Source: Solimonas fluminis (GTDB lineage Bacteria; Pseudomonadota; Gammaproteobacteria; Nevskiales; Nevskiaceae). From it: DNA of 64,000 bases. Positions 42,550 through 50,003 of the stretch are shown here, piece after piece. Below the pieces are notes generated by a model, which was not told the origin of the DNA, ran no database searches, and was given only the letters and a program-made list of their open reading frames with translations. The position numbers and the translations under genes are program-made. Positions within the stretch are counted from its first letter, which is position 1, and each line of letters begins with the position of its first letter. Location of the stretch: contig NZ_PSNW01000002.1 of assembly GCF_002930645.1 (NCBI RefSeq), positions 372,001 through 436,000 of the forward strand. The letters run 5' to 3'.

Positions 42550-43218
42550 GTGGACTGTTCCGACTTCCGCTCGCAACTCGACGAATATCTGGACGGCCGG
42601 CTGGTGGCCGGCCACGAGGCCTGCGTGCGCCACCTGGAGGGTTGCCCGGATTGCAGGAGTCGCGTCGCGTCGGAACGGCGCCTGCGCGAGGCACTGAGGC
42701 AACTGCCTACCCCGATGCCGCGGGGCTCATTCGAAGACCGAGTGTTGCGAACCGCCATGCGGGCGGCACCCAGCCCGCGACGCGGAGCCTGGGTCCGCTA
42801 TGCCGCTGCGGCGGCACTGCTGCTGGCGGTGGCGGGCGGGATTCTCTCGTTGCGGATGCCGCCGCAGGCGGAGGCGACGCTGGCCACCGTGCCGGCGGGC
42901 GGCCACGCCGAGCCTCGTACCGTACGCCTGGTGCTCACCGCGCCGCGCGCCCTGCCGGGTGCGCAAATACGCCTGGAGTTGCCCGACCACAGCGAGTTCG
43001 CGGCCTACAAGGGACAGCGCGTACTGGAGTGGACCGCCGATCTTGTCGAGGGCCCGAACCTGCTGGAAGTGACCATCCATGGCCCGGGCAAGGGCGTGGC
43101 GCTGGCCACGGTCAGCTACCGCGGTTCGCAGCGGACACTGCCGCTCCCGCTGGAATCCACCGCGCAGACCCGTACCCGAAACGAGCCCGAACTTTCCTCG
43201 GAGTACCAGCATGCCTAG
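42550..43218 (+). CDS. Zinc-binding anti-sigma factor
   Basis: A 222-residue transmembrane anti-sigma factor. The N-terminal ZAS domain has H28-x3-C32-x2-C35 (HLEGCPDC). A transmembrane helix is at about 80-98 (YAAAAALLLAVAGGILSL). The periplasmic domain of about 115 residues is beta-rich (VRLVLTAPRALPGAQIRLELPDHSEF) and would sense the signal. The GTG start is two bases after the sigma stop, with AGGAGA upstream. The last eight bases overlap the lipoprotein gene. It is expected to hold the ECF sigma factor inactive at the inner membrane. Confidence 0.85.
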   Translation: MDCSDFRSQLDEYLDGRLVAGHEACVRHLEGCPDCRSRVASERRLREALRQLPTPMPRGSFEDRVLRTAMRAAPSPRRGAWVRYAAAAALLLAVAGGILSLRMPPQAEATLATVPAGGHAEPRTVRLVLTAPRALPGAQIRLELPDHSEFAAYKGQRVLEWTADLVEGPNLLEVTIHGPGKGVALATVSYRGSQRTLPLPLESTAQTRTRNEPELSSEYQHA

Positions 43219-44101
43219 CTATAAGAATCCGCGAGCCCTGCCGGCTGCCGTTGTCCTCGCGGCGGCGCTTGCCGCCTGCGGTGGGGGCGGCGGCAGTGGC
43301 GATACAGGGACGGTCAATCTTGGAGTGACCGACGCGCCGGTCGATTCCGCGACCGCCGTGGTCGTGGAGTTCTCCGGGGTGGAGGCCAAGCCGCAGGGCG
43401 GTCGCGCGCTTTCCTTCGATTTCCCAGCGCCGCGCCAGATCGATCTGCTGGCGCTGCAGGGCGGCGATAGCGCCTTGCTGCTGGAGGGCGTGGTGCTGCC
43501 CGCCGGCCCCTACGAGTGGCTGCGCCTCAAGGTCAATGCCGGGCGGGAGGCGTCGGACTCCTACATCGACCTGGATGACGGCAGCCGCCATGCGCTGTTC
43601 ATTCCCAGCGGCAACCAGAGCGGCCTGAAGCTCAATGGCGGCTTCACCGTGGCAGCCGACACCACCAGCAATTTCACCATCGACTTCGACCTGCGCAAGT
43701 CGGTGCACAACCCCGCGGGCCTGGATGGGGACTACATCCTGAGGCCTTCGCTGCGCATCGTGGACGACAGCAAGGTGGGGACCCTGGCCGGCACGGTCGG
43801 CGCGGAAAGCCTCGCCGCCGAGAACTGCACCCCGGCGGTCTATGTCTATAGCGGTGCGGGCGTCACGCCCGATGACGAAGGTTCTGCTGCCGCTCCGCTG
43901 AGTAGTGCTTCACTGACCCTCGATGCCGAGAGCGGTGACTACCGCTACGTCGTGGCGTACCTGCCGGTCGGCAGCTATACCGTGGCCTTCACCTGCGACG
44001 CGGCCGATGATGATCCGGCGACCGAGGATGTGCTGGCCTTCTCCGCACCGGCGGATGCCGTGATCGTCGCGGGCCAGACCACGACCGTCGATTTTCCCTG
44101 A
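43211..44101 (+). CDS. DUF4382 lipoprotein
   Basis: A 296-residue lipoprotein: signal peptide with lipobox LAAC, followed by a glycine linker (GGGGGSG), then a DUF4382 domain (VNLGVTDAPVDSATAVVVEFSGVEA ... FDLRKSVHNP...YILRPSLRIVDDS). A C-terminal beta-sandwich with carboxypeptidase-like repeat character follows (GTLAGTVGAESLAA...YLPVGSYTVAFTCDA). The location is probably the outer membrane or cell surface. The function of DUF4382 is unknown. It is translationally coupled to the anti-sigma gene. Confidence 0.82.
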   Translation: MPSYKNPRALPAAVVLAAALAACGGGGGSGDTGTVNLGVTDAPVDSATAVVVEFSGVEAKPQGGRALSFDFPAPRQIDLLALQGGDSALLLEGVVLPAGPYEWLRLKVNAGREASDSYIDLDDGSRHALFIPSGNQSGLKLNGGFTVAADTTSNFTIDFDLRKSVHNPAGLDGDYILRPSLRIVDDSKVGTLAGTVGAESLAAENCTPAVYVYSGAGVTPDDEGSAAAPLSSASLTLDAESGDYRYVVAYLPVGSYTVAFTCDAADDDPATEDVLAFSAPADAVIVAGQTTTVDFP

Positions 44102-44156
44102 AGCCCGGGTTTGGATTGACATACAGTCTGCCCTGAGTTGAAGCTAAGGAGTGTCC

Positions 44157-44816
44157 GTGCGCAAGATCATGTTCGCCCTCGCCATCGCAGCCGGCCACTT
44201 GGCCAGCGCGGTGGCGCGTGCCGAAGATCCACTCGAAGGCCTCGAGATGGATGTGATCGAGCCCGGCGAAACCCCGACCGGAGGAATGTTCCGCATCGCC
44301 CTGCCGGGCGCATCGAGCCCCCATTCCGGCAAGGACGGGCAGGGGCAGTCGGCCTCTGCCCCGGGCCGCGAGCGCGGCAACGGCAACGGCCTCGGCAACA
44401 GCTTTGGCCAGGACACAGCCGAGCAGGCGCGCAGCCAGCACGGCAATTCCGGCCGCGGAGGCGGCAAGGGCCCAGGCAACAACAACGGCCAAGGCCCCGG
44501 AAACAACAACGGCCAGGGGCCAGGCAACAACAATGGACAAGGGCCAGGCAACAACAACGGCCAGGGCCCGGGCAATAACAACGGCCAAGGCCCCGGAAAC
44601 AACAACGGCCAGGGGCCAGGCAACAACAATGGACAAGGGCCAGGCAACAACAACGGCCAGGGTCCGGGCAATAACAACGGCCAAGGCCCCGGAAACAGCA
44701 ACGGCCAGGGTCCGGGAAGCAACAATGGACAAGGTTCGGGCTCGAACAATGGCAACGGCAACGCCAAAAGTCAGGCCCCCATTGGCGGCAATGACAAGCG
44801 GGGTGCGCGGCGCTAA
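44157..44816 (+). CDS. Exported Gly/Asn-rich GPGNNNGQ-repeat protein
   Basis: A 219-residue protein with a signal peptide (RKIMFALAIAAGHLASAVARA), a short unique segment (EDPLEGLEMDVIEPGETPTGGMFRIALPG), and then a long low-complexity region dominated by about eleven copies of the octapeptide GPGNNNGQ. The end is NAKSQAPIGGNDKRGARR. The GTG at 44157 was chosen because AAGGAG lies five bases upstream. It is likely an extracellular or surface structural protein, perhaps cargo of the barrel protein encoded next; that is inference. Confidence 0.75.
   Translation: MRKIMFALAIAAGHLASAVARAEDPLEGLEMDVIEPGETPTGGMFRIALPGASSPHSGKDGQGQSASAPGRERGNGNGLGNSFGQDTAEQARSQHGNSGRGGGKGPGNNNGQGPGNNNGQGPGNNNGQGPGNNNGQGPGNNNGQGPGNNNGQGPGNNNGQGPGNNNGQGPGNNNGQGPGNSNGQGPGSNNGQGSGSNNGNGNAKSQAPIGGNDKRGARR
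44461..44760 (+). repeat. 24-bp tandem repeats with a 96-bp higher-order unit
   Basis: The GPGNNNGQ codons form 24-bp units with distinct synonymous spellings. Four consecutive unit types beginning at 44489 recur in the same order at 44585, exactly 96 bases later, so a four-unit block was duplicated recently. Later units drift (GNSNGQ, GSNNGQ, GSGSNNG). Confidence 0.85.
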
Positions 44817-44825
44817 TCTCGGCGC

Positions 44826-46148
44826 ATGACAGTGTCAGCCCAGGAACGAGACTTCCCAAGCCAGCCTGCATTTCCACCTGTCGGCTGGTTTTTTTTGCGC
44901 CCTGTGCTGCTGGCGCTCGCCCTGCTGGGCAGCATTCCGGCGCGCGCGGGTGCGCCCGAGGACTATGCGGCCGGCGTGAAGGCCTACCGCGCCGGCGAAA
45001 CCGAAGAGGCCCTGCGGCTGTTCCAGGGTGCCTTCGCCGCCGGCCTGGCGACGCCCACGCTGCGTTTCAATATCGCTCTTTGCCAGTACCGCCTGCGCCG
45101 CTATGCCGAGGCGCAGGAGCAGTTCCTGAGCCTGACCCGCGACGAGGACTTCAGGGCTGCGGCCGAGTATCACCTGGGCCTCATTGCCTTCCAGCAGGGC
45201 CGCAGCGACGACGCCCTGCAGCACCTCAACACGGCGCAGGCCCTCGACCCGATCCTGGAGGATCGAGTCGACCTGGCGCGCGCGCGCATCACCGGCCGGC
45301 CGGAATCGCCGACCACGTCCTGGTACCTTCGCGCCATGGGGGGCTACGACAGCAATGTGGAACTCGTACCGGATGACGAGGCCCTGGGCCTGTCGCCGCG
45401 TGCCGACGGCTTCTCGGAGGCGCTGGGCAGTATCGAGCACCGGCGCGGCGCCTGGCGCTATGGCGGTTCGCTATACCAGCGCAGCTACTTCCAGCTCGAT
45501 GACAGCAACCAGCTTGGCCTCCAGCTGAACGCCTCTCGCAATTTCATTGCCGGACGCTGGGCCTTCGAGCTCGGCGGCGGCGGTTCCGCCGTGCGCCTGG
45601 GCGGCGAGCGTCTGCAGGAACTTGCCGGCCTGCAGTTCAGCGGCCTGTACCGCGGCAGCGGGACGTGGCAGCCGCGCATCGGCCTGGGCGTGGATCATGT
45701 CACGGCCCCCGAGCGCTTCGATTACCTGGAAGGCTGGCGTGCGCGGCTGGAGCTCTCCGCCATCGCCAGCCGCTTCTTCGCCAGCTATGCGCTGGAGTAC
45801 AACGACCGCGAAGATGAGGCGTTAGGCGACGAGTTCTTCAGCCAGTCGCCAGTGCGCCATGGCTTGTACGCCGCCTGGCAGCCCACCTGGTTTGCCCCGG
45901 TGGAGACCGAGATCGTTGCCGAGTTGCGCTACAGCCGCTATGCCGACGAAGACCTCTACCAGGATGGTACGGAGCTGCGCAGCGAACGCCGCGAGGAAAT
46001 GCTGGCGGGGCTCGGGCTCTACCTGCGGTTCCCCTATACGCTGGGACTGAGGCCGCGCCTGGGAATCTTCGCCTCCAGCAATCGCAGCAGCATCGAAGCC
46101 CTGGAGTACGAGAAGCTGGAGCTTACCGGGGGCTTCGAGTACTTCTGA
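44826..46148 (+). CDS. TPR plus outer-membrane beta-barrel protein (Slam/DUF560-like arrangement)
   Basis: A 440-residue exported protein. After a signal peptide (hydrophobic core about 22-40, ending PARAGA) come three to four TPR-like helical repeats (about 45-155, YAAGVKAYRAGETEEALRLF..., HLGLIAFQQGRSDDALQHLNTAQALDP). A beta-barrel (about 165-440) starts at MGGYDSNVEL and ends in an aromatic F (GGFEYF), as outer-membrane barrels do. Length and architecture resemble surface lipoprotein assembly modulators (Slam, DUF560), which export neighbouring lipoproteins or soluble proteins. The DUF4382 lipoprotein and the repeat protein upstream are possible clients. Membership in DUF560 is not proven. 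Confidence 0.7.
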   Translation: MTVSAQERDFPSQPAFPPVGWFFLRPVLLALALLGSIPARAGAPEDYAAGVKAYRAGETEEALRLFQGAFAAGLATPTLRFNIALCQYRLRRYAEAQEQFLSLTRDEDFRAAAEYHLGLIAFQQGRSDDALQHLNTAQALDPILEDRVDLARARITGRPESPTTSWYLRAMGGYDSNVELVPDDEALGLSPRADGFSEALGSIEHRRGAWRYGGSLYQRSYFQLDDSNQLGLQLNASRNFIAGRWAFELGGGGSAVRLGGERLQELAGLQFSGLYRGSGTWQPRIGLGVDHVTAPERFDYLEGWRARLELSAIASRFFASYALEYNDREDEALGDEFFSQSPVRHGLYAAWQPTWFAPVETEIVAELRYSRYADEDLYQDGTELRSERREEMLAGLGLYLRFPYTLGLRPRLGIFASSNRSSIEALEYEKLELTGGFEYF

Positions 46149-46479
46149 CCCGGTGTCGGCAGCACCGACTGCCCCAGCCTGAGTGCCGGCGATCCGCAGG
46201 CCCATGGTCCGGCTGTGTCCTGCCCTCCCAGGGCCGAAGCGGGCCCTGCACCCCGACGCCCGGCACCCCCCCCCGCTGAATCCGGGGCCCGCCATGCCCG
46301 GCGCAGCCTCCGCGGGGCGCTCCTAGCCCAGGATTCTTCGCCGCCGATGCCGCAGCCGGTCCACCGGGGCTTCCCACTGGGCTGACCGGAGCCTCCGGAC
46401 GTTCGCCGTGGCCCCCTACCCGGTTCGCCCCCGTGCCCTGGCTCCGCTCTCCGTTTGCCGCCCCATGCGAGCAGCCGAT

Positions 46480-46507
46480 GGAACCTTTTTCCCTTTCCGT
46501 TCGTGTA
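46480..46507 (+). promoter_or_regulatory. ECF-type promoter C (orphan, upstream of minor pilins)
   Basis: GGAACC (46480-46485), TTTTTCCC, and CGTGTA (46502-46507) with 16 bases between, the same as promoters A and B. It points towards the pilE-fimT operon, whose first start codon is about 510 bases downstream. No gene begins nearer, so it drives either a long leader or an RNA. Confidence 0.65.
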
Positions 46508-46639
46508 GCTGGATACGGGCAAAAGCCTCAAGGGCTTTCATCCGGGGGCTCTGTCGACCGGGTTGGCGCGCGCAAAGCGTTCGGGTCCGGTGGACAGATG
46601 GGGGGATTGCAAGCTTATTTTCTGTAGAGTGATTAAAAA

Positions 46640-46830
46640 TATCAGGACAAATACCGTTCTCATGAAAAATGAGGGCGAAAGTACTTACTTTGTCCGTATT
46701 TAAAGCCTAGTCAGCTGCATAAGAATTGCTCTCATTGCGACAAGAAAGGAAAGCATGGTCTAAGGCTTTAAAGACCGGGAACGCCCGCCAGTGGCGAGTT
46801 CATGGAACTGCTAAAACGATAATACTTCTC
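46640..46830 (+). ncRNA. Candidate structured RNA or leader
   Basis: Nested inverted repeats are visible. GGACAAA (46645) pairs with TTTGTCC (ending 46695), enclosing CTCAT-GAAAA-ATGAG. TTTAAAGCCTAG (46699) pairs with CTAAGGCTTTAAA (ending about 46772). GAAC...CGCC-AGT-GGCG...GTTC forms a hairpin near 46778-46800. Several unpaired GGA triplets occur. The AT-rich composition differs from the whole surrounding region. It may be a small RNA or the 5' leader of the pilin operon; no known family was matched. Confidence 0.4.
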
Positions 46831-47020
46831 ATCATCCAGCAAACCGAAAATTAAGTCGCGATACTTCAACGGTATTCGTTATCTTTCCAGATGAAAGGCA
46901 CTGGAAATGTGATTAAATGGATGGCGGCTGACTGTCAGGATCGGTGGATCGGGGGCTAGACTCTGCCGACCTGGGTAAAGCAGCAGGGATGTGGGGGTAA
47001 ACCTGGCTTTGGGGGAAGGC

Positions 47021-47416
47021 ATGCGGCGGCGCATCTTGGGCGTGACACTGATCGAACTGGTGGTGGTCGTGGCCATCATCGGCATCCTGGCGGCCATCGC
47101 CTTGCCCAGTTACCAGAGCTTCGTCATTCGCGGCCGGCGAGCAGAAGCCAAGACCGAGATCATGGAAATCGCCAACCGGGAGCAGCAATTCCTGCTGGCA
47201 CATCGCGCCTATGCTTCCAAGGCGGAGATCGAGGGCAGCGGGTACGCCCTGCCCAGCACACTGACCCCGTACTACAGCTACAGCATTACGGTGGGGTCCA
47301 CGGGAGCGCCATCCTTCCTGATCACCTTCACCCCGAGCGGCGCCCAGGCATCGGACGGGCCGCTGACCTTGAATCACCAGGGCATCAAGACCCCGGCGGA
47401 CAAATGGAAGAAGTGA
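47021..47416 (+). CDS. pilE: Type IV minor pilin, PilE-like
   Basis: A 131-residue prepilin. The leader MRRRILG is followed by the cleavage/methylation motif [23 protein letters not shown], with V instead of the usual F at +1 and E at +5. The helix then leads to a small globular domain ([18 protein letters not shown]...FLITFTPSG) of the PilE/ComP-like minor pilin type. It is inserted in the inner membrane and processed by PilD. It is the first gene of the minor pilin operon; its end overlaps pilV by 13 bases. Confidence 0.85.
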   Translation: MRRRILGVTLIELVVVVAIIGILAAIALPSYQSFVIRGRRAEAKTEIMEIANREQQFLLAHRAYASKAEIEGSGYALPSTLTPYYSYSITVGSTGAPSFLITFTPSGAQASDGPLTLNHQGIKTPADKWKK

Positions 47417-47970
47417 AGGCCTCTCCTCTGCGTCAGTCCGGCACCACCATGATCGAGGTCCTGGTGACGCTCATCATCGTGTCGATCGGACTGCTGGGCC
47501 TGGCGCAGCTGCAGTCCAAGATGCAGCTGTCGGACATGGAGGCCTACCAGCGGGCGCAGGCGCTGATGCTGGTGAAGGACATGGCCAGCAGCATCGCGGC
47601 CAACCGGAAGGCGGCGGCCAGCTATGTCACGACAGCCCCGCTAGGGGCGGGCATGACGTGCCCGGTCCCATCGGCGATTCCCACTCGGCAGGAGCGCGAT
47701 CGCGCTCAGTGGTGCCGCTTCCTGCAGGGCGTTGCAGAGCGACAGAACACAACGGATCGGGGAGCCATGATCGGCGCACGTGGCTGCGTTACGGCCCTCG
47801 GAGGAGATGCCTACCTGGTGACGGTTGCATGGCAGGGGCTGCTCCCCATTGCCGCGCCTCCCGCAGGGGTCGCCTGCGGTGCCGGACAATACAACGACGG
47901 TGCGGCCTGCACCAGCGATCGCTGTCGCCGTGTGGAAACCATGGTCGTGCGGCTCGGCACATTGATTTGA
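47404..47970 (+). CDS. pilV: Type IV pilus modification protein PilV
   Basis: A 188-residue minor pilin. The prepilin-like segment is [26 protein letters not shown]. It carries the PilV pattern ETM/IEVLV with a GLLGLA turn, followed by a globular domain with paired cysteines. It forms part of the priming complex at the pilus tip with PilW, PilX and PilY1. The start overlaps the pilE end. Confidence 0.85.
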   Translation: MEEVKASPLRQSGTTMIEVLVTLIIVSIGLLGLAQLQSKMQLSDMEAYQRAQALMLVKDMASSIAANRKAAASYVTTAPLGAGMTCPVPSAIPTRQERDRAQWCRFLQGVAERQNTTDRGAMIGARGCVTALGGDAYLVTVAWQGLLPIAAPPAGVACGAGQYNDGAACTSDRCRRVETMVVRLGTLI

Positions 47971-48008
47971 GTGTGCGACCAGGCACGGCTCGCGCGATGG
48001 GCGCTCTC

Positions 48009-49460
48009 ATGAAAAAAGCAAAAAAAATTTCGGGCTTCACCATAGTCGAGCTCATGGTGAGCATGGCGATATCGCTTGTGATCCTGGGGGCTCTCGTCTC
48101 GCTGTTCGTCAGCACCTCGCGCGTGAGCAGCGAGATGGCCAAGGTCAGCGGCCTGATCGAGAACGGGCGATTCGCAGTCCAGATCATCGAAAGCGACCTC
48201 GTGCATGCCGGGTACTGGGGAGGATATGTTCCTCAATTCGACGATCTCGGTTCAGTCGGGGTTCCCAATGACGTGCCCACCGCCGTGCCGAACCCTTGCA
48301 CGACCTACGCCAATTGGGACCGGAACTTCCGGATCAACCTGATGGGAATTCCAGTGCAGGCCTGGGGGGCCACCATGCCCAGCGGAGCCGGCTGTGCTGC
48401 GTTTCCCGCGAAACGGGCCGGCACCGACACCCTGCTGGTGCGGCATGCCGATATGTGCATCGCTGGTTCGGCCAATTGCCCGCAAGTAGCAGGGCGTCTC
48501 TACTTCCAGAGCCCATTGTGCGACACCCAGCGAAACGCGGCAGCGCTCCAGCAAGTCGCCTCGGTGGATGCCGCTTTCAATCCCAACAACATCGTGTTCA
48601 CCCCCGCAAGCTCGAGCAGCACCGATGATGCCTACGTCGGCATGATGCTGCGGACCTCCGGCGGCACGGGGGCCGGGCAGTACCGGTTGATAACGGACTA
48701 CGACGGCAGCAGCCGCACCGCCGCCATCAGTCCGAACTGGAGTCCAGCGCCCAGCGTGGACATCTACTCGAACCCCACGACCTACTCGTTCGAATATCTC
48801 CTGCGCCCCGCAGCTTCGGCGACGGAAGTGTTTCCGCTACGCCAGGGAAATTGCCTCACGGCAGCACCGATGCGGCGCTACATATCGAACATCTACTACG
48901 TCACGGATGCCAGCCATCCGGACCGGCCGGGAGAGACCATTCCCACCCTGGTCCGCTCCCAGTTCGACGGAAGTTCGGGGGCCGTACAGCAGGCACCGGA
49001 AATGCTGGTCGAGGGCATCGAGCAGTTCCGAATCGAGTTAGGCATCGATGACACGATGACGCGTTGTTCGCCCGCGACGGCGGTCAACTACGGGGCCGCC
49101 CGCAGCAATGTCGAGCCTTCAACCTGCACCTCGAACGCGGGCAACAGCTACGCCAACACGCTGCCGATCAATCGGGGCGACGGCGCTCCGGACCGGTACA
49201 AGCGCTGTACCGACGCGAATCCCTGTACGGCACAGGAACTGGCCAATACGGTCAGTGTCCGCATCTACGTGCTGGCACGCAGCCGCGACCAGACCCCCGC
49301 CTACACCGACGCGAAGTCGTACTGCCTCGGTGAGCTCTCGGGTGCCGGCACCTGTCCGGCGGAAAGCCTCGTGCCTGCCGCCAACGACCACTATACGAGG
49401 CATGTATTTGCCAGCACGGTGCGGCTTGTCAACGTCTCCGCGCGCAGGGAAACGCCATGA
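48009..49460 (+). CDS. pilW: Type IV pilus assembly protein PilW
   Basis: A 483-residue minor pilin, larger than usual. The leader MKKAKKISG precedes FTIVELMVSMAISLVILGALVSLFV. The long globular domain has several cysteines (for example NPCTTYANW, CAAFPAKR, CIAGSANCP). ATG 48009 gives a normal nine-residue leader; ATG 47997 adds four residues. It is a component of the pilus-tip initiation complex. Its last four bases overlap pilX. Confidence 0.85.
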   Translation: MKKAKKISGFTIVELMVSMAISLVILGALVSLFVSTSRVSSEMAKVSGLIENGRFAVQIIESDLVHAGYWGGYVPQFDDLGSVGVPNDVPTAVPNPCTTYANWDRNFRINLMGIPVQAWGATMPSGAGCAAFPAKRAGTDTLLVRHADMCIAGSANCPQVAGRLYFQSPLCDTQRNAAALQQVASVDAAFNPNNIVFTPASSSSTDDAYVGMMLRTSGGTGAGQYRLITDYDGSSRTAAISPNWSPAPSVDIYSNPTTYSFEYLLRPAASATEVFPLRQGNCLTAAPMRRYISNIYYVTDASHPDRPGETIPTLVRSQFDGSSGAVQQAPEMLVEGIEQFRIELGIDDTMTRCSPATAVNYGAARSNVEPSTCTSNAGNSYANTLPINRGDGAPDRYKRCTDANPCTAQELANTVSVRIYVLARSRDQTPAYTDAKSYCLGELSGAGTCPAESLVPAANDHYTRHVFASTVRLVNVSARRETP

Positions 49461-49987
49461 TCCGATCGTCGAAATCCGCGCAGCGGGGTGCCGTGCTGGC
49501 CGTGGGCCTGATCATGCTGGTCATGATCACGCTCGTCATCGTGGGCTCGTTCTCCATGAGCTCGGTGAATGTCAAGGCCGTGGGCAACATGCAGACCCGC
49601 GACGAGGCGATTGCGGCAACGAACGAAGCGATCGAAAGGCTCATCAGTTCGACGACGGATGGTTCGGGCACCACGGTGGACTTCACGACCAACCCCATCG
49701 CGCAGGGCTACAACATCGATATCGACAACGACGGCACCTCCGACTATCAGGTGAACTTCGCCGCGCCAGCCTGCCTGACCGCCGCGCAGGTGGCGGCGAC
49801 CAATCCGCCGCCCAGCAGCATCATCCTGGGCGACTCCTTCAATGTCGTCGCTGCAAATTACTTCCGCTCCGTATGGGAGCTTGTCGCAACCGCGACCGAC
49901 CTGCGCAACAGCGGGGTCTCGGTGCGAATACACCAGGGCGTGGTCGTACTGATCAACCAGGCGCGTCGCACCGCGTCCTGCCCCTAA
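49457..49987 (+). CDS. pilX: Type IV pilus minor pilin PilX
   Basis: A 176-residue PilX-type protein. The N-terminus RSSKSAQRGAVLAVGLIMLVMITLVIV is typical of PilX (QRGA(A/V)L...), with Gly at the processing site but without the Glu at +5 of major pilins. A small globular domain follows. It is coupled to pilW (ATGA). It works with PilV, PilW and PilY1 in priming pilus assembly. Confidence 0.83.
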   Translation: MIRSSKSAQRGAVLAVGLIMLVMITLVIVGSFSMSSVNVKAVGNMQTRDEAIAATNEAIERLISSTTDGSGTTVDFTTNPIAQGYNIDIDNDGTSDYQVNFAAPACLTAAQVAATNPPPSSIILGDSFNVVAANYFRSVWELVATATDLRNSGVSVRIHQGVVVLINQARRTASCP

Positions 49988-50003
49988 CCGACGGGAATCT
50001 GTC

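Larger units (their letters stand above)
46149..47020. other. 872-bp gene-free region between the barrel gene and the pilin operon
   Basis: The first half (to about 46610) is GC-rich, with no credible coding frame, and contains ECF promoter C. The second half is markedly AT-rich and rich in inverted repeats (see 46640-46830). It ends with GGGGGAAGGC, the pilE ribosome site. No tRNA or known riboswitch pattern was recognised. Confidence 0.7.

Noticed and set aside
44461-44760. Regular direct repeats resembling a CRISPR array
   Set aside because: The units are contiguous 24-bp codon repeats without spacers and encode GPGNNNGQ in frame. No cas genes are near.
46510-46600. GGGCAAA ... GCGCAAAGC, reminiscent of a c-di-GMP (GEMM) riboswitch
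   Set aside because: The distance between the two blocks and the intervening pairing do not fit the GEMM-I fold, and the tetraloop-receptor elements are not recognisable.
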